Assembly (NCBI GenBank): GCA_030847615.1
Contig: JAUMIR010000003.1
Location: 287,860,265 to 287,924,264, forward strand
Origin: Gambelia wislizenii
Lineage: Eukaryota; Chordata; Lepidosauria; Squamata; Crotaphytidae
DNA length: 64,000 nt
Reading direction: 5' to 3'
Below the pieces are notes generated by a model. That model had not been told where the DNA came from. It made no database searches and worked only from the letters and a program-made list of their open reading frames with translations. Numbering within the stretch: the stretch's first letter is position 1; each line of letters begins with the position of its first letter. The translations under genes and the position numbers were made by a program. This document shows, piece by piece, positions 23,535 to 33,720 of this stretch.

Positions 23535-23780
23535 TTGCTGCAAGAATAGAGCTTTTCCAGCTTCTGCTTCCAATTATATAGTCTATCTGATTTTTGTATT
23601 GACCATCTGGTGATGTCCTACAGTCTTCTTTCCAGTTGTATGAAGAAAGGTTTGCGATGAATAAATTGCTGGCCTCTCAAAACTCTATCAGTCACGCTCC
23701 TGTTTCATTTCTTGATTCTAGTCTAAATTTTCCTACATTGTTTGATTCTGCTCTGCTTGCTACTTTATTCATCTGATGTT

Positions 23781-24717
23781 TTAGGAAGTGGCTATGATGG
23801 CCAAGAAGATAATAATTAAAATGATTTGCTTTTCATAGACTCTCATAAAACCCTTAAGTAATAACATAAGACAGGTAGTGGTATTATAGAAATAACATTT
23901 ATACTTGGTTCTTTTTACATTCTCTGCGTAACCTAAGAATAAGCTTCTGTATAACCTGAGAATCCTACCATATCCAGTACTCAGCAGCTGTCCTTGAGCA
24001 ACTTATTTTCTTGCTTGGCTTCCTTATCTATAAATTCAAGCCCAGTGATCTATCTCAGAGGATGTGGGGGGGGTGTTAACAACAGGATGAATCTTCTCAG
24101 TGTAAGGACAGGGCAAGCTCAAAAATGTATTAATAACCATAAAAACGAACAGCCTCTTATACAAAAGCTTTTACTATGGTGACAGAGACGTCTTTATCTT
24201 TAAGAGTATAGGGAAACAACATGCTTCCTGTTCTTCCTTGGAATATTTATGCATTTCTACACATTCAGGAATATTGTGGCTAGCTTTTCCCAATAATAAA
24301 ATCTGTGTCCATTTAAAGCCTTTATGTCCCTTCCTGATTCCCCATTCTGGGTTGTATCCAGCTGTGTCCACCTGCCAGAGGATCAGTTTTGCCCTTTCTC
24401 TTGCCAGACAACAATTTGAGGGGCAAGGCATCTGGGCTATCAGCCATAAGGAAGAGAAAGCTCTCTTGTACAGCCAGAAGTCTGTTTGTACAATTTTGAA
24501 TGGAAAACTTTTATTTCTCTTGAACTGTTAATGAGTGGATAAAAATTGTATAATTATCTGCCATGATGAGATAATCATTTTAGACTCTACTTTATATTGC
24601 ATAACATTATAGTTTTAGCCAAAGCTTTGAATGGTTATTTTAAAAAAGTAATTAATTGCTCATTACTTGGTGTGTGTGTATGTGTGTACACAAGTGAAAA
24701 GTTTCCACAAATGACCC
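23781..24717. other. Unassigned sequence
   Basis: No supported gene. The region borders the BovB copy on the left and the Ngaro-like element on the right. Confidence 0.45.
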
Positions 24718-25043
24718 CACAATCCGGCTGCCAGACTTACCTGGCCGGCTGCATTTGCAGCCGGTGTCGCTCTCTGCCCCAGAGGCCACCGCATGGCGGC
24801 TAGGGCGCCGCCATGTTGGCCCCTTCCTCTTCCCAGCCTGCTCTGGCAGGCAGGGAAGAGGATCCTAGCTTAGCCAGTCAGGTTAGGGCTGGTCCCACCT
24901 GATTGGCTGCATTGCCTCCCCGGGGTCCAATCAGAGCTCGCGCTCAGTGTGGCCACTTATTGGCCGGGAGGCGGGGCTAGTCCCCACTGCAGTCCGCCAG
25001 CCGGGTATTTATTCCTGGCCGGCTCCCGGCTTCAGCAGTTGGC
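24718..25043 (+). repeat. A1 repeat of Ngaro-like element
   Basis: Matches A2 from the 'ggctgccagacttacctggc' start to 'ggcttcagcagttggc'. It then joins directly to the RT-thumb coding region, so everything between the original 5' leader and that point has been lost. Confidence 0.85.
24902..25012 (+). promoter_or_regulatory. Promoter-like cluster in A1
   Basis: Inverted CCAAT boxes (ATTGG at 24902 and 24959), CCAAT at 24927, a GC box (GGAGGCGGGGC at about 24967) and a TATTTAT at 25006 lie in a typical upstream order. A further CCAAT seen in A2 is changed to CCAGT here. This is inference from motif content. Confidence 0.6.
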
Positions 25044-26014
25044 CAGCCAGCAACATCACCTACTTGGGGATCTCGTTGGACTCAGTTGCGGAAGTCTCGC
25101 GACTACCCGAAGATAAGCTGGAGGGGTTAAAACGGTTGCTGCTTTCCCTCCTAAATCAGAAGAAAGCATCACTGAGGGAAGTCCAGTCCTTGCTAGGCCA
25201 CCTCAACTTTGCCTGCAGGGTGGTGGCCCCGGGCAGGGCCTTCTGTAACAGACTGGCTCGAATCACCACTGGTGTGAAGTCTCCTCACCATCGCATCCGG
25301 CTCACCAAGGGGGTCAAGGAGGATCTTAGGGTGTGGCTTAGATTCCTGGAATGCTACAACGGGGTGACATTTTGGCAGGGGGAGGCGGCCCTTGGGGCTG
25401 GGTTGCAGGTCCACTCTGACGTAGCGGGGGGCGCTGGGTTTGGGATCTTCTTTAATGGTCACTGGTGCGCCCAGCTGTGGCCTTCCGCCTGGAGGGATTC
25501 TGATGTTATTCGGGATTTAATGTTTCTCGAGTTTTTTCCCATTCTAGTGGCTGTCCATCTGTGGAGGGATGAGTTCCACAACAAACGAGTATGTTTCTGG
25601 TGCAACAACCAGGCGGTGGTCCGCATTATTAACTCCCAATCTTCCAAGTCTGACCGGGTCATGCAACTCGTCAGAGAGTTCATCCTCGTCTGCCTCTCAG
25701 CCAATATTTCCTTCCCTGCACGCCATGTCCCGGGTGTAAATAACGAAATAGCAGATGCTTTGTCTCGATTCCAGGATGGCAGATTTCAGGAGCTGGCCCC
25801 GGATGCGGATCCTTCTCCGGTAACCTTCCCGGTCAAACTCTGGCACCTTGGGAAGGAACGGTGCTCCGGGGAGTCCTTAACTCTCTGGCACCTTCCACCC
25901 GGGCCAGTTATTCCCGGGCGGCCCGGCAGTTTGACAACTTCAGAAGGCGTCATGGATACGGGTGCTCCTGGCCTACCATGGAACAAGAAGTGCTCCACTT
26001 CATTGGGACTCTGA
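24947..26014 (+). pseudogene. RT thumb and RNase H remnant of Ngaro-like pol
   Basis: The frame begins inside A1, so its first ~34 residues are not part of the original protein. From residue ~36 (NITYLGISLDS) it reads the end of the reverse transcriptase and the connection (LREVQSLLGHLNFACRVV, residues 77-93). RNase H follows: acidic D158 in VHSDVAGGAGFG, E195 in FLEFFP, and D270 in NNEIADALSRF. The third catalytic position is changed, as FWCNNQAVV (N220) stands where the family normally has CDN. The RT palm with YxDD is missing altogether. The final ~75 residues are the other-frame reading of the start of the recombinase gene. Confidence 0.8.
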
Positions 26015-26469
26015 AGGACGATGGCCTCGCCTCCAGAACTATATCCCTCCATCTGGCAGCCATCTCCTTCTTCAGCAAAGCTGCTGGGCAGGCAGATCCA
26101 TGTGGCTCCTTCCTGATCCGCAAAGCCGTGGAGGGATGGCGTCGCTTGGAAGGAAGCAAACGGGATACGTGCAGACCAGTCTCATTTAGACTCTTGTGCA
26201 ACCTCATCTCAGCCCTGTCGACCATCTGTCAATCCAGGTACGAAACTCTTCTGTTTTGCTCAGCTTTCTCGGTTGCTTTCTTCGCAGCCCTGCGCATCAG
26301 GGAGGTGGTCTGTGGAGCCAAGGCTTCCGGGACTGGGCATGCTCTTCTACAGTCAGACATCAATCTGGGAGACGGGACCCTCCACCTGCAGCTCCAGAGG
26401 TCCAAGAACGACCAGTGCAGATGGGGGTTAGGGCTGGTCTCACGGCCAGGCACGTGCTCGGTCACGTGA
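25861..26469 (+). pseudogene. Tyrosine recombinase, C-terminally truncated
   Basis: Overlaps the RNase H frame in another frame, as in Ngaro/PAT elements. Residues ~5-75 (LAPSTRASYSRAARQFDNF, then LASRTISLHLAAISFF) form the SAM-like core-binding domain. The catalytic domain begins and contains the first catalytic arginine, R145 in AALRIREV. The frame leaves the family at about residue 190 (RSKNDQ), where the DNA switches into the B1 repeat. The HxxR box and the nucleophilic tyrosine are therefore gone, so no recombination activity is expected. Confidence 0.85.
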
Positions 26470-26706
26470 CCCCCCCACGTGCCCTGGAGAGGGTCCACCC
26501 CCCGGGCGGACTCGGGTTCCTGGGCAGGTTGAGGGCTCTCACATGCAATTTGGACTCATGCCCAGACCAACCGCTAACATCTATCACCAAACAGAAAGTT
26601 GTGGCCATTCCACCAATTATCCTTATCCTTACAATAAATCTTTTGTGCATGTTAAATGTGTGTGTAACTCTGTGGGAGGCCTAGGGGCGGGGGGTTCTCT
26701 CGACAC
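26435..26706 (+). repeat. B1 repeat of Ngaro-like element
   Basis: Near-identical to B2 from 'tggtctcacggccaggcacg' to 'cgacactcggtcacaa'. It begins right at the breakpoint of the recombinase gene. It contains three CACGTG boxes (26451, 26463, 26476). Confidence 0.85.
26633..26638 (+). terminator. Poly(A) signal in B1
   Basis: AATAAA followed within about 30 bp by a TG-rich stretch (GTGTGTGTAACTCTGTGG), the usual downstream element. Confidence 0.7.
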
Positions 26707-26712
26707 TCGGTC

Positions 26713-27038
26713 ACAAGCCAGCTGCCAGACTTACCTGGCCGGCCGCATTTGCAGCTGGTGTCGCCCTCCACCCCAGAGGCCGCCGCATGGCGGCTAGGGC
26801 GCCGCCATGTTGGCCCCTTCCTCTTCCCAGCCTGCTCTGGCAGGCAGGGAAGAGGATCCTAGCTTGGCCAATCAGGTTAGGGCTGGTCCCACCTGATTGG
26901 CTGCATTGCCTCCCCGGGGTCCAATCAGGGCTCGCACTCAGCACAGCCGCTGATTGGCCGGGAGGCGGGGCTAGTCCCCACCGCTGTCCGCCGGCCAGGT
27001 ATTTATTCCCGGCCGGCTCCTGGCTTCAGCAGTTGGCT
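26713..27038 (+). repeat. A2 repeat of Ngaro-like element
   Basis: Direct repeat of A1, placed between B1 and B2. Unlike A1 it still continues into 285 bp of unique sequence (27039-27323), which probably represents original leader or B sequence lost from A1 and B1 by the internal deletions. Confidence 0.85.
26868..27006 (+). promoter_or_regulatory. Promoter-like cluster in A2
   Basis: Two CCAAT (26868, 26921), two ATTGG (26896, 26953), a GC box (GGAGGCGGGGC near 26961) and TATTTAT at 27000. All four CCAAT-type boxes are intact, unlike in A1. Confidence 0.6.
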
Positions 27039-27253
27039 CTTGCGAGCCGAAGACCCGCCCCCTCCCTATAGTTAGTTGTTTTTGTTAGTTAGCCGCGTGT
27101 GTTACTATGTACCCTTCTGTCACAACTTTCTGGTCTAGCGGTGGGCATGAGTGTGTCATCCCGTCTGGGGGGTTTGGGAGTTGCAAGTTGGTGGGCCAGG
27201 TCCTGGGCCTGGACCTCTGCCAGGCAACCCCCCCAGGGGAGGATATCGATAGG

Positions 27254-27370
27254 CACGTGGACCTGTCACATGACCCCTTCACGTGAGCAGTTCGCTTCCG
27301 GACACGTGATCCAACATGTGACATGGTCTCACAGCCAGGCACGTGCTCGGTCACGTGACCCCCCCACGTG
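27254..27370 (+). promoter_or_regulatory. Cluster of CACGTG palindromes
   Basis: Six CACGTG hexamers (27254, 27280, 27303, 27340, 27352, 27365) lie in 117 bp; the last three are also in B1. They could bind USF/MAX-type bHLH factors or be part of a recombination site. No function is shown by sequence alone. Confidence 0.6.
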
Positions 27371-27606
27371 CCCTGGAGAGGGTCCGCCTGCCCCGGGCGG
27401 ACTCGGGTTCCCGGGCAGGTTGAGGGCTCTCACCTGCAATTTGGACTCATGCCCAGACCAACCGCTAACATCTATCACCAAACAGAAAGTTGTGGCCATT
27501 CTGCCAATTATCCTTATCCTTACAATAAATCTTTTGTGCATGTTAAATGTGTGTGTATCTCTGTGGGAGGCCTAGGGGTGGGGGGTTCTCCCGACACTCG
27601 GTCGCA
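27324..27606 (+). repeat. B2 repeat of Ngaro-like element
   Basis: Right terminal repeat ending in CACTCGGTCGCAA. Carries the poly(A) signal AATAAA at 27524-27529 and the TG-rich downstream element. Confidence 0.85.
27524..27529 (+). terminator. Poly(A) signal in B2
   Basis: AATAAA with downstream GTGTGTGTATCTCTGTGG. Confidence 0.7.
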
Positions 27607-28106
27607 AAAAGCAATATTTTAGGTAAGGTAACATTACCAGTCATTACATCATCTGTTTGTCTTCATATCCCCAAAAGAAATATTTTTTATAGATGACATT
27701 GTTCCTTCTAACATGTTACTTCCAAGTTCTGGTTTTAGTGTATTCAGTATCACAGTGTATCTATTAAATTAGGAAGCTATATTGTGTAATGTATATGTAT
27801 TTAGTCCTGGTACATCACAGCATCAGCGTACAGTGAAGAGAGTTATCTCTTACAACCTACATGTACTCAAGTTTGTTCTTCACCTCTCCTAACCTCCACA
27901 TTAACTGCATGCAATTTTGCCTTGTTGCTGTTAGCTCTATAGAGAAGAATCATTATAGTTGATTTCCAAGCGTACTGCAGACCTGAAAACTGCTCATGGT
28001 GCTTTCACCTGAATGGGTAGATTTTGTATTTCTGTGGCAGCATGTCTTTGTATGTGTGTGTTCTCCCCACCCCCCACCATTGAGTTCACATCATTTGATT
28101 GGTGGA

Positions 28107-28132
28107 ATATATATATATATATATATATATAT
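28107..28132 (+). repeat. (AT)n microsatellite
   Basis: About thirteen AT units. Confidence 0.95.
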
Positions 28133-28847
28133 CATGGCCCTTTAGTAGGCTCTGGTTGTGGAGTGCTTCTTGTCTACTATATTCTTTGTGTTTGGTCATA
28201 CCCTATGACAAATATGAAGGTAAATGTTTTCCTTCAATTTCATATGAATACATTTTAAGTAATGAATGGACAGAAGCATTTATATTTTACCTTTCAAAAT
28301 AAATATTTTGAGTACAGTTCACTTAAAAAAACAGTAAAAATGCTAACATAACACAATAAATGTGTTATCAAAATAATAAATCAGCATAATCAACAGATAC
28401 CAGAAGCATTAAAACAAGTCCATGTTATGTTAAAAGAACTGGAAACATTAAAAATTCTTTAGCTGTTGCTAAAAGGATAACACTGATATGCCACACAATC
28501 TTCCTGGAAAGAAAGTTTCACAGGCATGGTGCTATAATCAAGAAAGTATCTTCCCAGTGATCATGCAGTTCAACTAAATGGTAGCCACACACACAAACAC
28601 ATACTCTCTCAGTGTAGAGGCAGGTTAATATAGGAGTACTTTTCCCTCTGGTACCCAGATCCCATGACATAAAGCTAATTAAGCACCAGCATGTTGAATG
28701 GTGTTGATCTGAGCAAGTGAGGTTGCCTTAAACAGTCACACCATTGGTTTAGCCCAATGCTCTCTTTTCTTTTCATACCAGCAGAAGTCCTCCCCACATC
28801 TTTTTGGCTAGAGATGCCAACAACTGAAGAGGCAAACCTCTTCAGAA

Positions 28848-28913
28848 CCAATGGTCTTAGGGTCACCATATGTCAGAAATGACTTGAAGTACACAACAAC
28901 AACAACAACAACA
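28848..28913 (+). mobile_element. SINE 3' tail
   Basis: The segment 'cttagggtcaccatatgtc' then 'gaaatgacttgaag' and (ACA)n is the 3' end of the tRNA-derived SINE. The head is absent. Confidence 0.75.
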
Positions 28914-29076
28914 ATCTTCTAGAGCTGGAGTCATAAATAATTAGTTACTTTTAATTTATCATTTTGCCCAATAACTAAGGTAACTAAAGTGCATTATGGT
29001 TGTAACTCAATAGGGGAATAATTTCACTCATTTTCTGATGTGACTGAAACTTTTAATGTTACTTTATTCACTGCAG

Positions 29077-29184
29077 GTTTATAACTTCACCAAATGGTGG
29101 AGGAGAGATACCATATGGTACAAGTGCTATTTCATGCTGTTCCTTATGCTGTTAAATGAAAGACATTCATATACTTTCCCAAAG
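29077..29184 (+). other. Candidate 108-nt exon
   Basis: Bounded by ACTTTATTCACTGCAG on the left and CCCAAAG followed by GTAACTG on the right. The length is exactly 36 codons and the frame beginning at its first base is open: it starts VYNFTKWWRRDTIWYK and continues with a hydrophobic CYFMLFLMLL. It would be a phase-0 cassette exon of a membrane-associated protein if real. I do not recognise the family, and no flanking exon can be tied to it. Confidence 0.3.
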
Positions 29185-30711
29185 GTAACTGTAAACAATG
29201 GTTTTAGCTATTTTTCAGAAAAAGGAAAACAAAGAGATATTTGGGTTTTTGTTTTTTGTAAAGTAACTAAAATGACAATTATCTAGTTTGGGGCCTTGTA
29301 ATGATTATGTTGCTGTTATTCTGGTGCCAAGAAAAAACATAGTTGTTTAACCAAAGCCTTAGGGGCCTAATTTGTTTTATAGAAATCTGCATGTGTGCTG
29401 CTTTTAAATCATTTTAAACTGCTTTAACTGGTTTTAAATTGTCTTCCTTTAACTTGTTAAGTTGTTAAATTGTTGATGACCTGCCATGGAATAATGAGAC
29501 CAGACACAGAAGGCTGGGTTAAATAAGGGCCACTTTATTGACCTAGAATCAATTTAAATTGTGTTGATCCTGAAAGAAACAAGCAGGGGGAGCAACTTGA
29601 TGCAGGTTCAGCTGAAGCCAGGTGACTACCTTCTCAGCCTTCCCTTGGGTGAAATACCTGACCTGGAGGCAATCCAATGACCCTGGCCAGTCATCTACTG
29701 GAAGGCAAAACCAGGGGACTCCCAGTCAAAATCCAGAACTTTACAAGTGGGAGCAAACCCCAGATATGCAAGCTGAGAGTCCATCCCCACCCCCAGGTAC
29801 CAGAATTCTAGAGAGCCAGTTCTAGAGCCCTGCTCTACACCAAAAGGGTGCCAAGATGTACATAAAAATTCTTATAATCTCTCAATGGACAAGTGACAAG
29901 TGTCTGCTTAGTCCCTTTCTCCCACCACCCAGCCAAAAGAGTGCTCACCATTGCAGGTCTCCCAGGAATAGCCTATTTCTCTCCTTCAAAAGATAGACAC
30001 CATCTGCTCTGTAGAGCTCTGTGCATCAGAAAACTATGAAAGGATGATGAAGAAAGTGACACAACCCCCTGCTAAAGGCATTATGTATCTACCCTCCTCC
30101 AACCTAGATCAAGGCATTGGGGATCTCCTTCACTAAGCCAAGTCTGGTGTGGCAAAATAGCAGACCAGATCATTGTTACACCTGATCACCTGATCTGTAT
30201 TACCCAAAAGTCATATAGAGCCTGAAGTATGAGGGCCTTGCCCTTCAGCAACCCCCAGTCATTCCTACCAAAATGGAATGTGAGGAGGAGGCCCAGAACA
30301 TTCCTTGAACAAGAGAGACAACAAACCACTGCACGAAGGCCTCTCTTCCCTAGCCATTTCACTGTGGCCAACTCACTTAACCGCAGCTGAACTCAAAAGT
30401 GGCAGCTTTGGGCCTGACATGCTTCCCAGTAGATTGCAGATCAGGACCCTTTGCCTCTCCAAAACAGACATGGAATCTAATAGAAAACAACAGCATTAGC
30501 ACTGTGAGTATGATTGGCACTTGAGAGGATGCACATATCTCTTCAAGGGCAAAGATTTCCAACTCCCAATCTATTTGAATAATCTGTGGCCCAAAGCCTA
30601 TGGTGAAAGCTGTGGAAGCAGCATAAATCTGAAATGAATGAGTGCTGAGCTTAACCCCTTGTAGGCCCAACCTTTGTAAAGCCTGAAGAGTGACCATCCA
30701 AAATTGATACC
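29185..30711. other. Unassigned sequence
   Basis: The segment from about 29480 ('gggttaaataagggccactttattg') resembles transcribed repeat DNA, but I cannot name a family. No gene is supported. Confidence 0.4.
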
Positions 30712-33700
30712 AGGTGGCTTCCGGTTGGCAATGGCATCGTGGATGGACTCTTACTGAGGTGCTCTCTCAGTGAGAGTTGGTAGCACAGGGTTGTAAGCCT
30801 GGTTTTGCACAACAAACCAGCTAAAACTTCCCTCCTGGCATGGAGGGAGCAGAGGGGCTCACAGAAATCCAGTGCCTGCTCAAAATCTTCCTGAGGATCC
30901 AACACCAGCTGGTAGATCGGAGGGGAGAAGGAGCAGAGCAGATCGGAGCATTCCACCACCATGTGTCTGCAGCTGAGGGATCGGCACAAATGCCGCCACC
31001 AATTTTTTAAATATTTACCAGACAGCAAAACAGGTACAGAAGATCTGACTGTTTGCACGGACAGTGTTTTCTTTCACTTAAATTTCACTTGACAGAAAAA
31101 AAAAAACAGTGAGCAATTGCAGACAGTGAGTATGGACATTTATAAACTGTAATACAAGTGCTACATAGTATCATTATATCCATAACTATCTACAATTATA
31201 TTACTACATAATAATTTGAGCTAAAAGTTCACTTTCGGATGATATTTGATGATTTGGGATTTGATTTGGATTGATTAAAATTGCTAAAAGACGGGACAGT
31301 TAAAACGACCACGTGGACAGTAATATAAAGAAATAATTAAATTGATTCAATCTGGAATTCATCCCTACTTTAAAGTTGACTGGAGAAATTATTTGATTGG
31401 AATAAAAAAAAAAGAGTTGACCGAACTGGACTGAAACAATGTATTAATACTGATACAAAAAGGCAACTTTAAAAATATCCAGACATGACAGAGACGAGCA
31501 GGAGAAGATACAACATGGCGACTTTTTGAATAGAACATTGAAAGAGATGGGGGGGAAGAGAGAGGAGAGAGAGAAGGGCAGATTGGGAAGAGAGACATTG
31601 GAAAGTACAGTAATATTAAGATTGGACATTGAATCTCAGAAGATGGAAAAGAGGAGGAAGAAAGGGATTGAGAAGACATCAGAGACAGAGACGGAGAAAA
31701 ACCCAGATTGAGGAATTGTAAACAAGGACTGCTTTCATAAGCAATAAGCAAATGTAATTAAAGGGGGAAATTGGGGTACATACAAAGGAGGGTGGGAGAA
31801 AGTTTTTGGACAAAAGGGTTGGGAAGAGTGGGGAACAGATAAGAGGGTTAGAGAGAGTTAAGAAATTACTGACATAAGGTATTATGCATATCTACAGGAA
31901 AGGGGAGCGAAGATCAAATTAGGAAATTAATTCAAAAGGATACAGGACAAGTGGGAAAGGAGGGAAAATAGAGGAGAAAGGTTTAGTGAAGAAATTAAGA
32001 AGGTAAAAGAAAGTAAAAGTAAAAGAAGTTGGAAAGGTTTGGGACGCGAGAGAGAGGGAGGAGAAAGCAATAGGTTGGAAGAGGAAAATAAAGACTAGAG
32101 TTGTACAGAGTGGACCTAAGGGAAGCTAAGAGGGAAAGAGGGTGAAACAAACACGGAACGTTAGTTTGAAGAGGGGTCCGATACATATATATAAACATAT
32201 ATTTATATATACAAAGGGAGGGAAATCAAATCAAACATTGCTATAGGTGTAAACATCAGAAGAAAAGAGGGTGGTGGTTTCCTTTGAAGGGGAGAATAAT
32301 ACGAAGCTCATATAGTAGGGTGCATAAACGGGTGAAGTGAAGTACTAATTCCAAAGGGATAATAAGATTATGGAATAACAGTGAAATAATAGTGAAAAGA
32401 TTATGGAACAATAGTGAAATAATAGTGAAAAGAGGGGGTTAGTGTTAAAAGGGAGGACAAAGTTCGCAACAGGGGAAGCAGGAGGAGGTGTTTGGAAAAG
32501 CTGGGAAGAGGCGGGAGGAGGGAGAGGTGAATGCGAAAGAAGAGTTGGGGGAAAGAAAGCAATAGAAGATATAAGTAAGTTGTTGAAGATGGGAAGAAGT
32601 GTTTGAAAGTAAAGAGAAAAAAAAGAAAAGAACAGACTTGAAAAATATAAAAGAGGAAGAGATAGAAAGGGAATTATTCAAGGAGGTATAAGGGCTGTGA
32701 TAGGGACAAGAGGTGGAGTTGTGAAAGTCAGGAACATAAGAACGAAACGAACAGAGGGAGAGCTGAACACATAAGCAGAGAAGGGGGTAAGAAAGTAGCA
32801 GAGGATTTAAGCAAGTCATTGATGGGGGGAAAGTGGATTGACGATATAGAGAGGACTAGAAAAGAACAGGCTTGAAATATTAAGAGGGGAAGAGGCAGAA
32901 CGGGAATTATTAAAGGAGGTACTAACAGTTATAGAGATTACAAAGAAGTGAATTAAGGAGGGTGGACGTGGGATAGAAGGAAGAAACTTTGGAACGGAGG
33001 GTGGAGTGGCTAGTGAAGGTGGTAAGGCTGTAAAAAAAACTCAAGTAAATTATAGAAGGTGTGAGAGAATTATAGGGTAAACGAAGAAGCAGATTTGGCT
33101 TGGAGAGAAACAAGGGAGGTGAGAATCAAATAAACTTATCCCAAAAGTAAAAGGGAAATACATATATATGTATATATTGGGTTGGGGTTTTTTCTTTTGT
33201 CTTTGTTTTCTTTTTTGAAGTGTTTATTACAGCTTTAACTAATATTATGGTTTAATTTGTAGATATTCTTTTCTTTACTATTGGTTTATTACTTAGATAT
33301 TGGAAAGGGTAAGAAGAATAACCTTTGATCTTACTGCATTAAGAATTTTTTGTAATTTACATCTTTCAGTTTATTGAGAAACGAAATTTAAATTTAAATT
33401 AAGAAACTGAATTCTCAAATCAAAGAGAGAGGAGAAAGTAATAATAATAATAATAATTTCCCTTTCCTTAAGAATAGAAAAGAAATTTTTACACATTAGT
33501 AATATAAATTGATTAACGGAATAACTATTCAGACAAGTGATTATTGAAAAGTAATACTACTGCAGAAAAAGTGAAAGTGAACTACAGGAGAAGGAAAAGG
33601 AAGAGAAAAGGAAGGAAAAAAACAAATAAAAAGAGAGAAGGGAAGAAGAAAGGAAGAAACAGATAGAAGGGAGGGAGAGAGGAAGGAAGGAAGAAAAGAA

Positions 33701-33720
33701 AAAAGAGAGAGAAAGGAAAT
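30712..33720 (+). mobile_element. L1 5' UTR, purine-rich
   Basis: The start 'ggcttccggttggcaatgg' and the body lead without interruption into L1 ORF1. From about 31.09 kb the plus strand is almost entirely A and G, which leaves long artificial Leu/Ser/Pro/Phe frames on the minus strand. Three tandem units of about 235 bp (starting near 32569, 32803 and 33037, each with an AAGTAAG/AAGCAAG/AAGTAAA block) are visible, and a 36-bp duplication lies near 32360-32430. Internal promoters of L1 elements lie in this kind of region; promoter activity here is inferred. The 5' limit is approximate. Confidence 0.65.

Larger units (their letters stand above)
19881..23780 (-). mobile_element. RTE-BovB LINE, 5'-truncated, minus strand
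   Basis: The 3' part (19881-20391) carries the SINE-like BovB tail on the complementary strand ('ctcaagttgacctcaactcatgg'). The coding part resumes at 21876 after a TIR-element insertion. Minus frames include VKEESARAGLLLNIKKT (reverse transcriptase, 21.9-22.07 kb) followed by GDCGQEIRRRLW, and DELWTEARDIVKEECRKK (the linker after the endonuclease, 23.22-23.4 kb). The end near 23.55-23.65 kb still reads as endonuclease C-terminus (TSPDGQYKNQIDYI-like, broken by frameshifts). A (CT)n run lies inside. The copy has many stops and is not functional. Family named from recalled BovB motifs. Confidence 0.85.
24718..27606 (+). mobile_element. Ngaro-like DIRS-order retroelement, internally deleted
   Basis: The order is A1 (24718-25043), coding remnants, B1 (26435-26706), A2 (26713-27038), a unique 285-bp stretch, and B2 (27324-27606). 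A1 and A2 are near-identical direct repeats, and so are B1 and B2. This split-direct-repeat layout belongs to the PAT/Ngaro groups of DIRS elements, which integrate with a tyrosine recombinase and make no target duplication. RNase H runs directly into the recombinase frame with no methyltransferase between, which points to Ngaro. Most of gag and RT is deleted on the left, and the recombinase is cut on the right, so it must be non-autonomous. It is much more GC-rich than its neighbours. Confidence 0.85.
27607..29076. other. Unassigned sequence with (AT)n and a SINE tail
   Basis: An (AT)n run lies at 28107-28132. A plus-strand SINE tail lies at 28848-28913. Nothing else is recognised. Confidence 0.5.

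Noticed and set aside
26196..27575. Several extra frames in the Ngaro-like element (e.g. 162 and 158 codons)
   Set aside because: They overlap B1, A2 and B2 and repeat the same sequence; GC-rich stop-poor DNA explains them.
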